A stretch of DNA of 64,000 bases from Arcobacter_B sp049472135 (GTDB lineage Bacteria; Campylobacterota; Campylobacteria; Campylobacterales; Arcobacteraceae), in NCBI RefSeq assembly GCF_049472135.1, contig NZ_JBMOVV010000001.1:1-64000 (forward strand), in the 5' to 3' direction. Each line of letters begins with the position of its first letter. Positions within the stretch are counted from its first letter, which is position 1. Below are positions 47,203 through 56,160 of this stretch, one piece after another. The notes under the pieces were generated by a model. The model saw nothing but the letters and a program-made list of their open reading frames with translations, did no database searches and was not told the DNA's origin. The position numbers and the translations under genes are program-made.

Positions 47203-48747
47203 ATGGAATATATTATCGTAGGGGGAGTTGTAGCTGTTATTAGTTCTGCTATAAGTACTTTTGTAGTAAGAAAAATTGATAAGGCTAAACTTCAAGTTTT
47301 TATTGAACAAGCAAAAGCAAAAGCAAAAGTGATTGAACATGAAGCGGAAGTTGCATTAAAAGAAGCACAGTTAAAAGCAAAAAATGATTGTGATAGAGAG
47401 TTTAAAAATGCAAAAAAAGATTATGATGCAATGCTTTCAAAAATTGAGAAAAAAGAGAAAGAATTAAACGAGCATTTAGAAAAAGAGTTAAATGCTATAA
47501 AAGAAGAAAAAGCTCAAATTGTTGAGAAAAATAATAAACTTAGTACTTTAAAAGAAGGTCTTCAAAAGCAAAAGAAAACTTATGAAGAAAAAACAGCTGA
47601 AGCTATTAAGATTTTAGAAAATGCTTCTGGGCTTACAGAAGATGAAGCTACTGATTTAATGATAAAAAAAGTAAAAGAAGATTCAAGAGCTAAAATTGCT
47701 TCTATCTTTAGAAAAAAATATAAACTTGCAGAACAAAACTGTAAAAATGAAATTAACAATATGTTATCTCATGCTGTTACAAGATATGCAGGTGAATTTG
47801 CAGCTGAAAGACTTATTAATAATATTCCTTTAAGTGATGAAGAAACAAAAGGAAAGATTATTGGTAAAGAAGGAAGAAATATCAAAGCCCTTGAAATGTT
47901 AATGGGGGTTGATATTATCATTGATGATACTCCAAATACTATTACTATTTCTTCTTTTAATCTTTACAGAAGAGCAGTTGCTACAAAAACTATCAAAGAG
48001 TTATTAGAAGATGGAAGAATTCAGCCTGCAAGAATTGAAGAAGTTTATAAAAATGTAAAAGCTGAATTTGATAGAAACATCCAAAAAGAGGGTGAAGATG
48101 TAGTTATCGAACTTGGTATTAAATCAATGCATCCTGAGCTTATAAAACTTGTAGGTAAGTTAAGATATAGAGCTTCTTATGGTCAAAATGCTTTAGCTCA
48201 TACTTTAGAAGTAGCACACCTTTCTGGTTTATTAGCAGCTCAAATGGGTGGAGATGCTATTTTAGCTAGACGTGCAGGTCTTTTACATGATATTGGAAAA
48301 GCATTAACTCATGAAATGCCTGGATCTCATGTACATTTAGGTGCTGAAATTTGTAAAAGATATGATGAGTGTGATACAGTTATAAATGCAATCTATGCTC
48401 ACCATGGACATGAAGAGCCTATAAATGTGGAAAGTGCTGCTGTATGTGCTGCTGATGCTTTAAGTGCAGCAAGACCAGGTGCAAGAAGAGAAGTTTTAGA
48501 GAGCTTCCTAAAAAGAGTAGAAGAGGTTGAAAAAATATCAACTTCAAAAACTGGTGTATTAAATGCTTATGCAATTAATGCGGGTAGAGAAGTAAGAGTT
48601 ATAGTTCAAGCAGAGCTTGTAAATGATGATGAAGCTGTGATTTTAGCAACTGAAATTGCCCAAGAGATTGAAGAAAAAGTTCAATATCCAGGTGAAATTA
48701 AAGTTAATGTAATTAGAGAAATTAGAGCTGAATCTTACGCTAGATAA
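47203..48747 (+). CDS. rny: Ribonuclease Y
   Basis: 514 residues: an N-terminal membrane helix (about 3-22), a long coiled coil (about 28-190), a KH domain (GKIIGKEGRNIKALEMLMGV, about 215-234) and an HD domain (LLHDIGKALTHE, about 358-369). It starts mRNA decay at the inner membrane. It lies between the folate ligase and rsmD. Confidence 0.97.
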   Translation: MEYIIVGGVVAVISSAISTFVVRKIDKAKLQVFIEQAKAKAKVIEHEAEVALKEAQLKAKNDCDREFKNAKKDYDAMLSKIEKKEKELNEHLEKELNAIKEEKAQIVEKNNKLSTLKEGLQKQKKTYEEKTAEAIKILENASGLTEDEATDLMIKKVKEDSRAKIASIFRKKYKLAEQNCKNEINNMLSHAVTRYAGEFAAERLINNIPLSDEETKGKIIGKEGRNIKALEMLMGVDIIIDDTPNTITISSFNLYRRAVATKTIKELLEDGRIQPARIEEVYKNVKAEFDRNIQKEGEDVVIELGIKSMHPELIKLVGKLRYRASYGQNALAHTLEVAHLSGLLAAQMGGDAILARRAGLLHDIGKALTHEMPGSHVHLGAEICKRYDECDTVINAIYAHHGHEEPINVESAAVCAADALSAARPGARREVLESFLKRVEEVEKISTSKTGVLNAYAINAGREVRVIVQAELVNDDEAVILATEIAQEIEEKVQYPGEIKVNVIREIRAESYAR

Positions 48748-48768
48748 ATTTTAAAATAAAAAGAGAAA

Positions 48769-49368
48769 ATGAAAAATAGTAAACCAACAACTAAAATTAT
48801 TGCAGGAAAATATAAAGGTAAAGCTTTAGAACTTCCTTCATTAGAAGTAACAAGAAGTTCAAAAGCTAGATTAAAAGAGTCATTATTTAATGTTTTACAA
48901 TTTGATATTATAGATAAAATTTTTGTTGAATCATTTGCTGGTTCAGGTTCTATTGGTTTAGAAGCTTTAAGTAGAGAAGCAAAAAGAGCATATTTTGTTG
49001 AGATGAATAAAAATTCTTATAATATTTTAGTTAGAAACTGTAAATCACTTGATATGAACTCATGTCAAACAATGCAAGGTGATACTTTTGTTCAAACACC
49101 AACTATTTTAAATAGTTTAAAAAACTCAGAAGATGAGATTATTTTATATGTTGATCCTCCATTTGATTATAGAGATGGGATGGAAGATATTTATAAAAAA
49201 TCATTTAAAATGATTGAAGAGATTGAAAATGACAATATTTATATTGTTATAATAGAACATGTTTCAACTTTAGAAATACCAGAAGTTTTAGGTAAATTTG
49301 CTTTAAATAAAACTAAGAAATTTGGTAAAAGTTCACTTTCATACTATTCATATAAGGATGAGAATTAA
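48769..49368 (+). CDS. rsmD: 16S rRNA (guanine(966)-N2)-methyltransferase
   Basis: 199 residues. IIAGKYKGKALELPS at the start, the SAM motif FAGSGSIGLEALSRE (about 57-71) and catalytic DPPFDYRDG (about 129-137) identify RsmD. It methylates G966 of 16S rRNA in 30S subunits. Operon with rny and the ABC permease gene. Confidence 0.94.
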   Translation: MKNSKPTTKIIAGKYKGKALELPSLEVTRSSKARLKESLFNVLQFDIIDKIFVESFAGSGSIGLEALSREAKRAYFVEMNKNSYNILVRNCKSLDMNSCQTMQGDTFVQTPTILNSLKNSEDEIILYVDPPFDYRDGMEDIYKKSFKMIEEIENDNIYIVIIEHVSTLEIPEVLGKFALNKTKKFGKSSLSYYSYKDEN

Positions 49369-49371
49369 GAT

Positions 49372-50172
49372 ATGTTTAAAGGGGCTTTATATTTACTAAT
49401 TTTAACTATTCTATTAGTATTTTTATTGCCTTTTATTTATACTGTTTCTCCTTATGAATTAAATCCTGATAAAATTCTTCAAGGCCCTTCTTTAGAACAT
49501 CTTTTTGGTACAGATAGATTAGGAAGAGATGTTTTAGCAAGAGTTTTAGAAGGTGGTCAAACTTCATTAATTATTGGCTTTTTAGCAGCTGGAATTTCAT
49601 CTTTAATAGGTCTTTTTATTGGAATAAATGCAGGGTACTTTAAAGGAAATATTGATAAATCTATCACAATAATAATTGATTTATTCCTAACATTTCCAAC
49701 TTTCTTTTTACTTTTGGCATTAGTTTCTTATATTCAAGCATCTGCACTTATTTTGATAATTGTAATATCAATTACAGGTTGGATGGGAATGGCTAGACTT
49801 ATTAGAAGTGAAAGTTTTGCAATAAGCAATAGACCTTTCATAAAGATATTAAAGCTTGCAAATGTATCTACTTTTAAAATTATTTTTAAATATTTTGCTC
49901 CATTATTAGCACCAATATTTTTAATCTCATTTACCTTTGGAGTAGGTGGGTCTATATTAGCAGAATCAGGGCTTTCTTTTTTAGGTTTAGGAATAAATCC
50001 ACCTGATATGTCTTGGGGGTCATTACTTAGCGATGGGAAGGCTGTTATAGATATCGCATGGTGGGTTAGTTTCTTCCCAGGTCTTATGATTTTTATAATC
50101 ACTTTTTGCCTAATGCAAATCTCTGATTATCTTCAATCAAAAGCAAATCAAAAAGAAATTCAAAAAACATAG
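49372..50172 (+). CDS. Dipeptide/oligopeptide-type ABC transporter permease (OppC-like)
   Basis: 266 residues with about five membrane helices. LFGTDRLGRDVLARVLEGGQ and the EAA-like loop ITGWMGMARLIRSESFAIS (about 132-150), with AESGLSFLGLGINPPDMSWG, are typical DppC/OppC segments. No binding protein, ATPase or OppB partner is in this window, so it is an orphan here; the rest may lie elsewhere. It is 3 bases after rsmD. Confidence 0.87.
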   Translation: MFKGALYLLILTILLVFLLPFIYTVSPYELNPDKILQGPSLEHLFGTDRLGRDVLARVLEGGQTSLIIGFLAAGISSLIGLFIGINAGYFKGNIDKSITIIIDLFLTFPTFFLLLALVSYIQASALILIIVISITGWMGMARLIRSESFAISNRPFIKILKLANVSTFKIIFKYFAPLLAPIFLISFTFGVGGSILAESGLSFLGLGINPPDMSWGSLLSDGKAVIDIAWWVSFFPGLMIFIITFCLMQISDYLQSKANQKEIQKT

Positions 50173-50204
50173 TTAAATGCTATTTTTTTGTTATGTTTAT
50201 ATTT

Positions 50205-50210
50205 TATAAT
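50205..50210 (+). promoter_or_regulatory. -10 box of the fccAB operon
   Basis: TATAAT, 51 bases before the fccA-like ATG. A small hairpin GTTGAG/CTCAAC (50217-50222 with 50230-50235) would sit near the 5' end of the transcript. Confidence 0.55.
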
Positions 50211-50261
50211 TTAATTGTTGAGTGAAAAACTCAACAAAATAAAAAGCACAAAGGGGTTAAG

Positions 50262-50558
50262 ATGAAAAGGATAGCAGTTATTCTTGTGTCTCTTTATAGT
50301 TTATCATTTGGAGTGGAGTATGATGAACTACAAGGGAAAATGTTGTCACTGTCATGTGCATCATGTCATGGAACAGATGGTAAATCTAAAATGATTACAC
50401 CTTATATTGCTGGTATGGGTAAAACTAGTATGTACCAAACTTTACTTGATTACAAGTATGGTAAAAAAGAAGGTACTATGATGCAGAAGCATGTTAAAGG
50501 TTTTACTGATGCTGAACTAGAACAAATAGCTTACTATTTTTCAAAAGTAAAGAGATAA
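50262..50558 (+). CDS. fccA: Cytochrome c subunit of flavocytochrome c sulfide dehydrogenase
   Basis: 98 residues with a signal peptide (about 1-17). The haem motif is CASCH in LSCASCHGTDGKSK (about 34-38), and a likely distal Met lies in GTMMQKHVKGFT. It would accept electrons from the flavoprotein encoded 10 bases downstream. The pair matches FccAB by order, size and domain. Substrate could also be another sulfur compound. Confidence 0.85.
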   Translation: MKRIAVILVSLYSLSFGVEYDELQGKMLSLSCASCHGTDGKSKMITPYIAGMGKTSMYQTLLDYKYGKKEGTMMQKHVKGFTDAELEQIAYYFSKVKR

Positions 50559-50568
50559 AGGATAAGTT

Positions 50569-51846
50569 ATGATGAATAGAAGAAATTTTAATAAATTACT
50601 TATTGGTTCAATTGCACTTTCTTTTACTGCTTGTAGTAGTTTAACAAGTGTTTCTTTACCAAAAGATAGAAAAAGAGTTGTTGTTGTAGGTGGTGGTTTT
50701 GGTGGTGCTACTGCTGCGAAATATCTAAAAAGATTTAGCCCTGAAACTGAAGTTATTTTAATTGAGCAAAATAAAGATTATTATACTTGTCCATTTGGGA
50801 ATACTGTAATTGCAGGTTTAAATGATATTGAGTATATTAAGCATGATTATAAAACTTTAGAGAGTAAATATCAAATTAAAGTTATCCATGCAAAAGTTAA
50901 AAAAGTTGATGGTGCAACTAATAGTGTAATACTTGAAAATGGAGATGTAATACCTTATCATAGAGCAGTTGTTTCTCCAGGAATTGACTTCAAATATGAA
51001 AAAGGTTATGTTGAAGGTTCTGAAATGTATGCACCTCATGCATATAAAGCTGGACCTCAAACGACACTTTTAAGACAACAACTTGAAGGTATGCAAGATG
51101 GTGGGACTTATGTTATGGTAGCTCCTGCTAATCCATTTAGATGTCCTCCTGGACCATATGAAAGAATTTCATTAGTTGCTCACTATTTAAAAACTCATAA
51201 ACCAAACTCTAAGATTATAATTTTAGATCAAAAAAATAAATTCTCAAAACAAGGTTTATTTCAAGAGGGTTGGGAAAGACTTTATGGTGATATGATTGAG
51301 TGGAGAAGTGCAGAATTTGGTGGTAAAGTTCTAAAAGTAAATCCAGAAAAACTTGAGATTACTACAGAAGATGAAGTAGTTAAAGCAGATGTTTTAAACT
51401 ATATTCCATCACAAAAAGCAGGACAGTTAGCATTTGATTCTGGTTTAACAAAAGGTGATTGGTGTCCTGTAAATACTAAGACATTTGAATCAAGACTTGT
51501 TAAAAATGTTCATGTAATAGGTGATGCTTCAATTGCTACAAAAATGCCAAAATCTGGATTCTCAGCAAATTCACAAGCAAAAATTGCAGCTTTACAGATT
51601 TCAAGACTTCTTAGAAAACAAGCTGTAGTAAATCCTCCAAAACTTGCAAATACTTGTTATAGTTTAGTAGGACCAAAATATGGTATCTCAGTTGCTGCTG
51701 TTTATGAAGCACATGAAGATAAAATTGAAAAAGTTGAAGGGGCTGGTGGTTTAAGTCCAAGTAATGCAGATATGTCTTTTAGAAATTTAGAAGCAGAATA
51801 TGCTGTAGCTTGGTATCAAAACCAAATGGCTGACGTTTTCAGATAA
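50569..51846 (+). CDS. fccB: Flavoprotein subunit of flavocytochrome c sulfide dehydrogenase
   Basis: 425 residues. The N-terminus has a twin-arginine motif (NRRNFNK) followed by a lipobox-like FTACSS, so it is exported folded and possibly lipid-anchored. The FAD dinucleotide fold is VVVGGGFGGATAAKYL (about 38-53). Conserved Cys residues lie in RCPPGPYERIS and NTCYSLVGP, matching the redox disulfide of the family. It oxidises sulfide in the periplasm and passes electrons to FccA. Confidence 0.88.
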   Translation: MMNRRNFNKLLIGSIALSFTACSSLTSVSLPKDRKRVVVVGGGFGGATAAKYLKRFSPETEVILIEQNKDYYTCPFGNTVIAGLNDIEYIKHDYKTLESKYQIKVIHAKVKKVDGATNSVILENGDVIPYHRAVVSPGIDFKYEKGYVEGSEMYAPHAYKAGPQTTLLRQQLEGMQDGGTYVMVAPANPFRCPPGPYERISLVAHYLKTHKPNSKIIILDQKNKFSKQGLFQEGWERLYGDMIEWRSAEFGGKVLKVNPEKLEITTEDEVVKADVLNYIPSQKAGQLAFDSGLTKGDWCPVNTKTFESRLVKNVHVIGDASIATKMPKSGFSANSQAKIAALQISRLLRKQAVVNPPKLANTCYSLVGPKYGISVAAVYEAHEDKIEKVEGAGGLSPSNADMSFRNLEAEYAVAWYQNQMADVFR

Positions 51847-51848
51847 AC

Positions 51849-51876
51849 TTAAAAGAAGAGAATTCTCTTCTTTTAA
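51849..51876 (+). terminator. Terminator of fccAB
   Basis: A 28-bp perfect palindrome (left arm TTAAAAGAAGAGAA) just after the fccB stop, ending in TTTTAA. Confidence 0.8.
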
Positions 51877-51936
51877 TACTTTATAATCCTTTTTATTTAT
51901 TATGATAAAATATGAAAAATAAATATAAGGATTATT

Positions 51937-52584
51937 ATGACTTTTTTTAAATACTCTATTTTAATACTAACAATTACTTTTTTTACAGCTTGTTCATCAA
52001 AAAATCAAGTAAGTTTTAATAAACAAATCAAATCAATATCTTTAAATGACTATGTAGTGATTTCAAATCCACCAAAAACTGTTAAATCTCCTGTATCCTT
52101 AAATCTTGGGTTTGGAGGATATGTATCTAAGCATGTAGGTGTTCATGTTGGAAGTAGTGTTAGACCAGATATTAAAAATAGTGAAGGTTTAAACTTTAAG
52201 ATGGCATTAGAAAAGTTTGACATTTCTTTAGATGAAGTTATAAAAGAAGGGTTTAAAACTCAATTAAAGCAAGATAGTTTTTACAAACACAGATATGTTC
52301 CTTTTGGAGCTAACACAATTATAAATCTTTATGTAAAAAGATATGAGATAGATGAGAGCTTTTTTACAAAGGATGCTTATATGAAAATCTATATGCAAGT
52401 TAGAATTGTAAATACAAATGGAGAAGAGTTATACTCAAAAGATTTAGTAAATGAAACAAACGTGTCTTTAAAAACTTATAGATTAACAGATATTTTTATT
52501 AATAAAACAAAATTTTTAGAACTTTTAAATAGTTCTATTAATAACCTAATCTCCAAACATATTGAAAGTATGAAACAACAATAA
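51937..52584 (+). CDS. Hypothetical lipoprotein
   Basis: 215 residues. A signal with lipobox FFTACS (Cys about 19) predicts a lipoprotein. The mature protein contains LNLGFGGYVSKHVGVHVGSS, a glycine-rich segment, and alternating beta-type stretches, in the style of penicillin-binding-protein activator-like or LptE-like small outer-membrane lipoproteins, but no family is certain. It has a promoter-like TATGATAAAAT upstream and is monocistronic. Confidence 0.7.
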   Translation: MTFFKYSILILTITFFTACSSKNQVSFNKQIKSISLNDYVVISNPPKTVKSPVSLNLGFGGYVSKHVGVHVGSSVRPDIKNSEGLNFKMALEKFDISLDEVIKEGFKTQLKQDSFYKHRYVPFGANTIINLYVKRYEIDESFFTKDAYMKIYMQVRIVNTNGEELYSKDLVNETNVSLKTYRLTDIFINKTKFLELLNSSINNLISKHIESMKQQ

Positions 52585-52641
52585 AGACTATAAAAAACTA
52601 ATTTATTGTAACTATTTTGTAACTTTAAAGAAATTTAAGAG

Positions 52642-52647
52642 TATAAT
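52642..52647 (+). promoter_or_regulatory. -10 box of the antiporter gene
   Basis: TATAAT in AAGAGTATAATATTTG, 31 bases before the TTG start at 52679. Confidence 0.55.
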
Positions 52648-52678
52648 ATTTGCTTTGATTTTTTATTAAAGGATTATT

Positions 52679-54385
52679 TTGACTAGTTTTTTAAAAACTT
52701 TTTTACTAGTAGCTATTCTTCCTATAGCTTTACTAGCAGATACAAAAGATAATTCTGTTACATTTGGAGCTCTAACCTTACTTCCTCCGTTAGTTGCTAT
52801 TATATTAGCATTTGTAACAAGAAATGTAATCTTTTCTTTATTTATGGGAATATTTACTGGAACTTTTATGGTAAATATTACAGGAGCGAATATTTTCGCA
52901 ACTTTCTTTAATGCTTTAGTTGATATGTCATCAAAAATGGTTGGTTCGCTTGCTGATTCATGGAATGCAGGTATTGTTCTTCAAGTTCTAACAATTGGTG
53001 GTATGATTGCAGTTATTACAAAAATGGGAGGGCCAAGAGCTATTGCTATAAAACTTGCTTCTAAAGCAAAAACTCCAGCTACTGCACAACTTTATACTTG
53101 GGTAATGGGATTTTTTATCTTTTTTGATGACTATGCAAACTCTCTAGTTGTTGGTCCTATTATGAGACCTGTTACTGATAAACTAAAAGTTGCTAGAGAA
53201 AAATTAGCCTTTATTATTGACTCAACTGCCGCACCTATTGCTGGTCTTGCACTTATTTCTACTTGGGTTGGGTATGAATTATCACTTATTAAGGATGCTT
53301 ATGTGGCTATTGGACAGCCAGAAGTAAATGCCTTTGCAATTTTTGTTGAAACACTTCCTTATAGATTTTATAACATCTTAATGCTTGCTTTTGTTTTCTT
53401 TACTGCTTTTACACTTAGAGATTTTGGACCTATGTATAAAGCTTCAAAAAGAGCATATGAAAAAGGTGAATTAACAAATCCTAAAACAGATAGTACTTTA
53501 ATGAATCAAGAAAATTCATTTATGATGCCAAAAGAAGGAGTTACTTACTCTATTTATAATGCAATTATTCCTATTTTTGTGCTAATTGTAGTTTCTATTG
53601 TAGGATTTTATATAAATGGTGTTTCAGGTTTAGAAGGTGAAACTTTAAAAGCTGTTGAAGCAAATCCGTACTCTTTTGCATCAATTAGAGAGGCTTTTGG
53701 TGCTGCTGATGCTTCTATCGTAATCTTTGAAGCTGCCTTATTGGCTTCACTTGTTGCTATTGGTATGGGTTTACAACAAAAGATCTTCTCATTACATGAA
53801 GCAATTGAGACTTGGGTATATGGTGTTAAAGCTTTAGTTATTACAGCTGTAATTTTAATACTTGCTTGGTCTTTATCTTCTGTTATGAAAGAGTTAGGAA
53901 CTGCACAATATCTAGTAACACTTTTATCAAATAGTACACCTCAGTTTATCTTACCTACGGTGATTTTTATCTTGGGTTCTATCATATCTTTTTCAACGGG
54001 AACTTCTTATGGAACAATGGGAATTTTAATGCCTTTAACTATTCCTTTAGCAAATGCAGTTGGTATTCATACAGGTTTAGAAGGAACTGAGTTACATAAC
54101 TATATTGTATTAAATGTAGGGGCTGTATTAACAGGTGCTATCTTTGGAGATCATTGTTCTCCTATTTCTGATACATCTATTTTATCGTCAATGGCATCAT
54201 CTTGTAATCATATGGATCACATCTCAACACAGTTACCGTACGCATTATTTGTAGGTTCTGTTGCAGTTATTTGTGGATATATTCCAGCAGCGTTTGGAGT
54301 ACCAGTATACTACTTACTACCTCTTGGATTGATTGTAGTATTCTTAGTGATAAGATTTTACGGGAAACCTTATATCACAAACTAA
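52679..54385 (+). CDS. NhaC-type Na+/H+ antiporter
   Basis: 568 residues with about 12 membrane segments and a signal-like N-terminus. TWVMGFFIFFDDYANSLVVG (about 140-159), FIIDSTAAPIAGLALISTWVG and FGDHCSPISDTSILSSMAS are hallmark segments of the NhaC ion-transporter superfamily. It likely exchanges sodium for protons; an amino-acid-linked antiporter is possible. TTG start 7 bases after AAAGGA. Confidence 0.88.
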   Translation: MTSFLKTFLLVAILPIALLADTKDNSVTFGALTLLPPLVAIILAFVTRNVIFSLFMGIFTGTFMVNITGANIFATFFNALVDMSSKMVGSLADSWNAGIVLQVLTIGGMIAVITKMGGPRAIAIKLASKAKTPATAQLYTWVMGFFIFFDDYANSLVVGPIMRPVTDKLKVAREKLAFIIDSTAAPIAGLALISTWVGYELSLIKDAYVAIGQPEVNAFAIFVETLPYRFYNILMLAFVFFTAFTLRDFGPMYKASKRAYEKGELTNPKTDSTLMNQENSFMMPKEGVTYSIYNAIIPIFVLIVVSIVGFYINGVSGLEGETLKAVEANPYSFASIREAFGAADASIVIFEAALLASLVAIGMGLQQKIFSLHEAIETWVYGVKALVITAVILILAWSLSSVMKELGTAQYLVTLLSNSTPQFILPTVIFILGSIISFSTGTSYGTMGILMPLTIPLANAVGIHTGLEGTELHNYIVLNVGAVLTGAIFGDHCSPISDTSILSSMASSCNHMDHISTQLPYALFVGSVAVICGYIPAAFGVPVYYLLPLGLIVVFLVIRFYGKPYITN

Positions 54386-54407
54386 AAGAAGAGTTTTCTT
54401 CTTTTAG
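54382..54407. terminator. Bidirectional terminator between the antiporter and SDR genes
   Basis: 11-bp stem CTAAAAGAAGA/TCTTCTTTTAG with a 4-base loop; both stop codons lie inside the arms. Confidence 0.75.
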
Positions 54408-55225
54408 ATTCTATTTAAAAGCTTATCTAAAAGTCTTGTAGATAAAACTCTTTTGAAGAAGCCTAATATGTATGTAGCTTTTGTTACATAATATCTTGGC
54501 TTTGGATTTTTACTTTTCATAATTTCTAAAATCACATTTGCAACTGATGTAGCAGGTAGATTAAAAGGTGTATTATCTTTATCATTTTCAAGTCTAGCTT
54601 TTAACTCTTTTTTGTATGTATCTTTGAAAAAACTATTTTCTATATCTATATTTTTATTAAATTTTTTAAGAGCATTTTCTCTAAACTTTGAAGTAACGGG
54701 ACCTGTATTTATAGATGAAATAAAGATATCAGTTCCCATAACCTCTTGTCTCATCGTATCAGCTAAACCTTCAATAGCATATTTTGAAGCATTGTAAGCC
54801 CCTCTAAATTTTAGTGAGATTATTCCTAAAACTGATGAGTGCTGAATAACTTTTCCATATCCTTGAGTTCTAAAAATCTTCATAGCTTGAAGAGTAACTT
54901 CATGTAGTCCAAAGAAGTTTGTCTCAAATTGTTCTTTTAGTGCTTCAACACTTACATCTTCTACTGCTCCTGGTTGACCATAACCTGCGTTGTTAAACAC
55001 TGCATCTAGTTTTTTATCTTTTTGCATGATATATTCAAAAGCTTGTGTGATTTCTTCTTTTTTAGTAACATCTATTTTAAGTGCATCAAAACCTAAGTTT
55101 TTTAATATATTCACATCTTCAATACTTCTAGCACTTGCATAGACTTTGTATCCATTATCTTTTAAGGTTTTTGCTGTTTGTAGCCCTATACCAGTAGAAC
55201 AGCCAGTTATTAAAATATTTTGCAT
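54404..55225 (-). CDS. Short-chain dehydrogenase/reductase
   Basis: 273 residues, classical SDR. Cofactor motif TGCSTGIGLQ (about 7-16), NNAGYGQPG (about 88-96), catalytic Ser in HSSVLGI and YNASK (Y-x3-K, about 149-153). It resembles the retinol/estradiol dehydrogenase-like SDRs; the substrate is unknown. It converges with the antiporter gene. Confidence 0.9.
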   Translation of the reverse strand: MQNILITGCSTGIGLQTAKTLKDNGYKVYASARSIEDVNILKNLGFDALKIDVTKKEEITQAFEYIMQKDKKLDAVFNNAGYGQPGAVEDVSVEALKEQFETNFFGLHEVTLQAMKIFRTQGYGKVIQHSSVLGIISLKFRGAYNASKYAIEGLADTMRQEVMGTDIFISSINTGPVTSKFRENALKKFNKNIDIENSFFKDTYKKELKARLENDKDNTPFNLPATSVANVILEIMKSKNPKPRYYVTKATYILGFFKRVLSTRLLDKLLNRI

Positions 55226-55286
55226 TTATTGTCCTATTTTATAATCTATTCAATTTTAAAGTGGACATTATATCAAAATAAAAATT

Positions 55287-56072
55287 TTATTGTTTTTTAT
55301 AAAAACCTTTGCTTTTTGAGTACTCTAAATCTATATTTAGAATCATACTCCATTTTTTTGCAGTCTTTTCAAAAAAGTCTGTTTTTTGTAAATCGGAAAA
55401 GGCTTTTTCCCACTTTCTTATATCCTCTTTTGAAGTATGTTTTGAAAGCATTATATAACTAGGAATCTCTTGGAATTCATATGAAGCTTTTATATCTTTA
55501 CTATTGATATTTGCTTTTCTTGCAATAAAAGCAGCTTCAATATTAGAAGAAGTCCATAAGTCAACTCTATCTAGCATAAGTTTTTTTATATTTTGTACAT
55601 GGTTTGCAGTTTCATAAACTTCAAAACCTTTATCTTTAAAATACCTAGCTCTCCAGTCTCCTCTCATTGCTGCAATTTTTAGATTTTTCGTTTTTATATC
55701 AAGTGAAGAATTTATATTTATATCTCTTGAAGTTTTTGAGTAAAGCATATGTTTCTTTGTAATAACAGGTCCAATAAAATAGAAACCTTGCTGCATTCTA
55801 TATGATGTTTTTCCTGCAGTAAATAGTGCAATATTTGGATTTTTTTGAGCTATTGTAAAAGCTCTTGCCCATGTCATAAACTCAATATCAGTTTTGATAT
55901 TTAACTCTTTTAGTAACTCTTGTACTACATCAACTGTAATACCTGTAAGTTTATTGTTTTTATCAAGATAGTTTGTTGGCGGTTCTTCATTTGTAAGAAT
56001 TCTAAACTCTGTTGCATTTAAACTATATGAAAAAAGAAGTAATAAAAAAATGTGTGAAAAAATAGATTTCAT
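55287..56072 (-). CDS. Periplasmic solute-binding protein (family 3-like)
   Basis: 261 residues with a signal peptide (about 1-20). FRILTNEEPPTNYLDKNNKL and GITVDVVQELLKELNI are the SBP_bac_3 N-terminal lobe, and the second lobe includes KIAAMRGDWRARYF. There is no ABC transporter next to it, so it could be an orphan receptor or signalling domain of the transporter-substrate-binding type. A 61-base gap separates it from the SDR gene. Confidence 0.85.
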   Translation of the reverse strand: MKSIFSHIFLLLLFSYSLNATEFRILTNEEPPTNYLDKNNKLTGITVDVVQELLKELNIKTDIEFMTWARAFTIAQKNPNIALFTAGKTSYRMQQGFYFIGPVITKKHMLYSKTSRDININSSLDIKTKNLKIAAMRGDWRARYFKDKGFEVYETANHVQNIKKLMLDRVDLWTSSNIEAAFIARKANINSKDIKASYEFQEIPSYIMLSKHTSKEDIRKWEKAFSDLQKTDFFEKTAKKWSMILNIDLEYSKSKGFYKKQ

Positions 56073-56114
56073 AATACTTCTCCTATCTTTTTAAAATATA
56101 CTTTATAATACAAT

Positions 56115-56120
56115 TATAAT
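56115..56120 (+). promoter_or_regulatory. -10 box of the sirtuin gene
   Basis: TATAAT in ACAATTATAATACTT, 40 bases before the ATG at 56161. An ATG at 56143 is the other possible start. Confidence 0.5.
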
Positions 56121-56160
56121 ACTTATTTTAAGAATATTTTACATGGAAAAAAGAGTTGAT

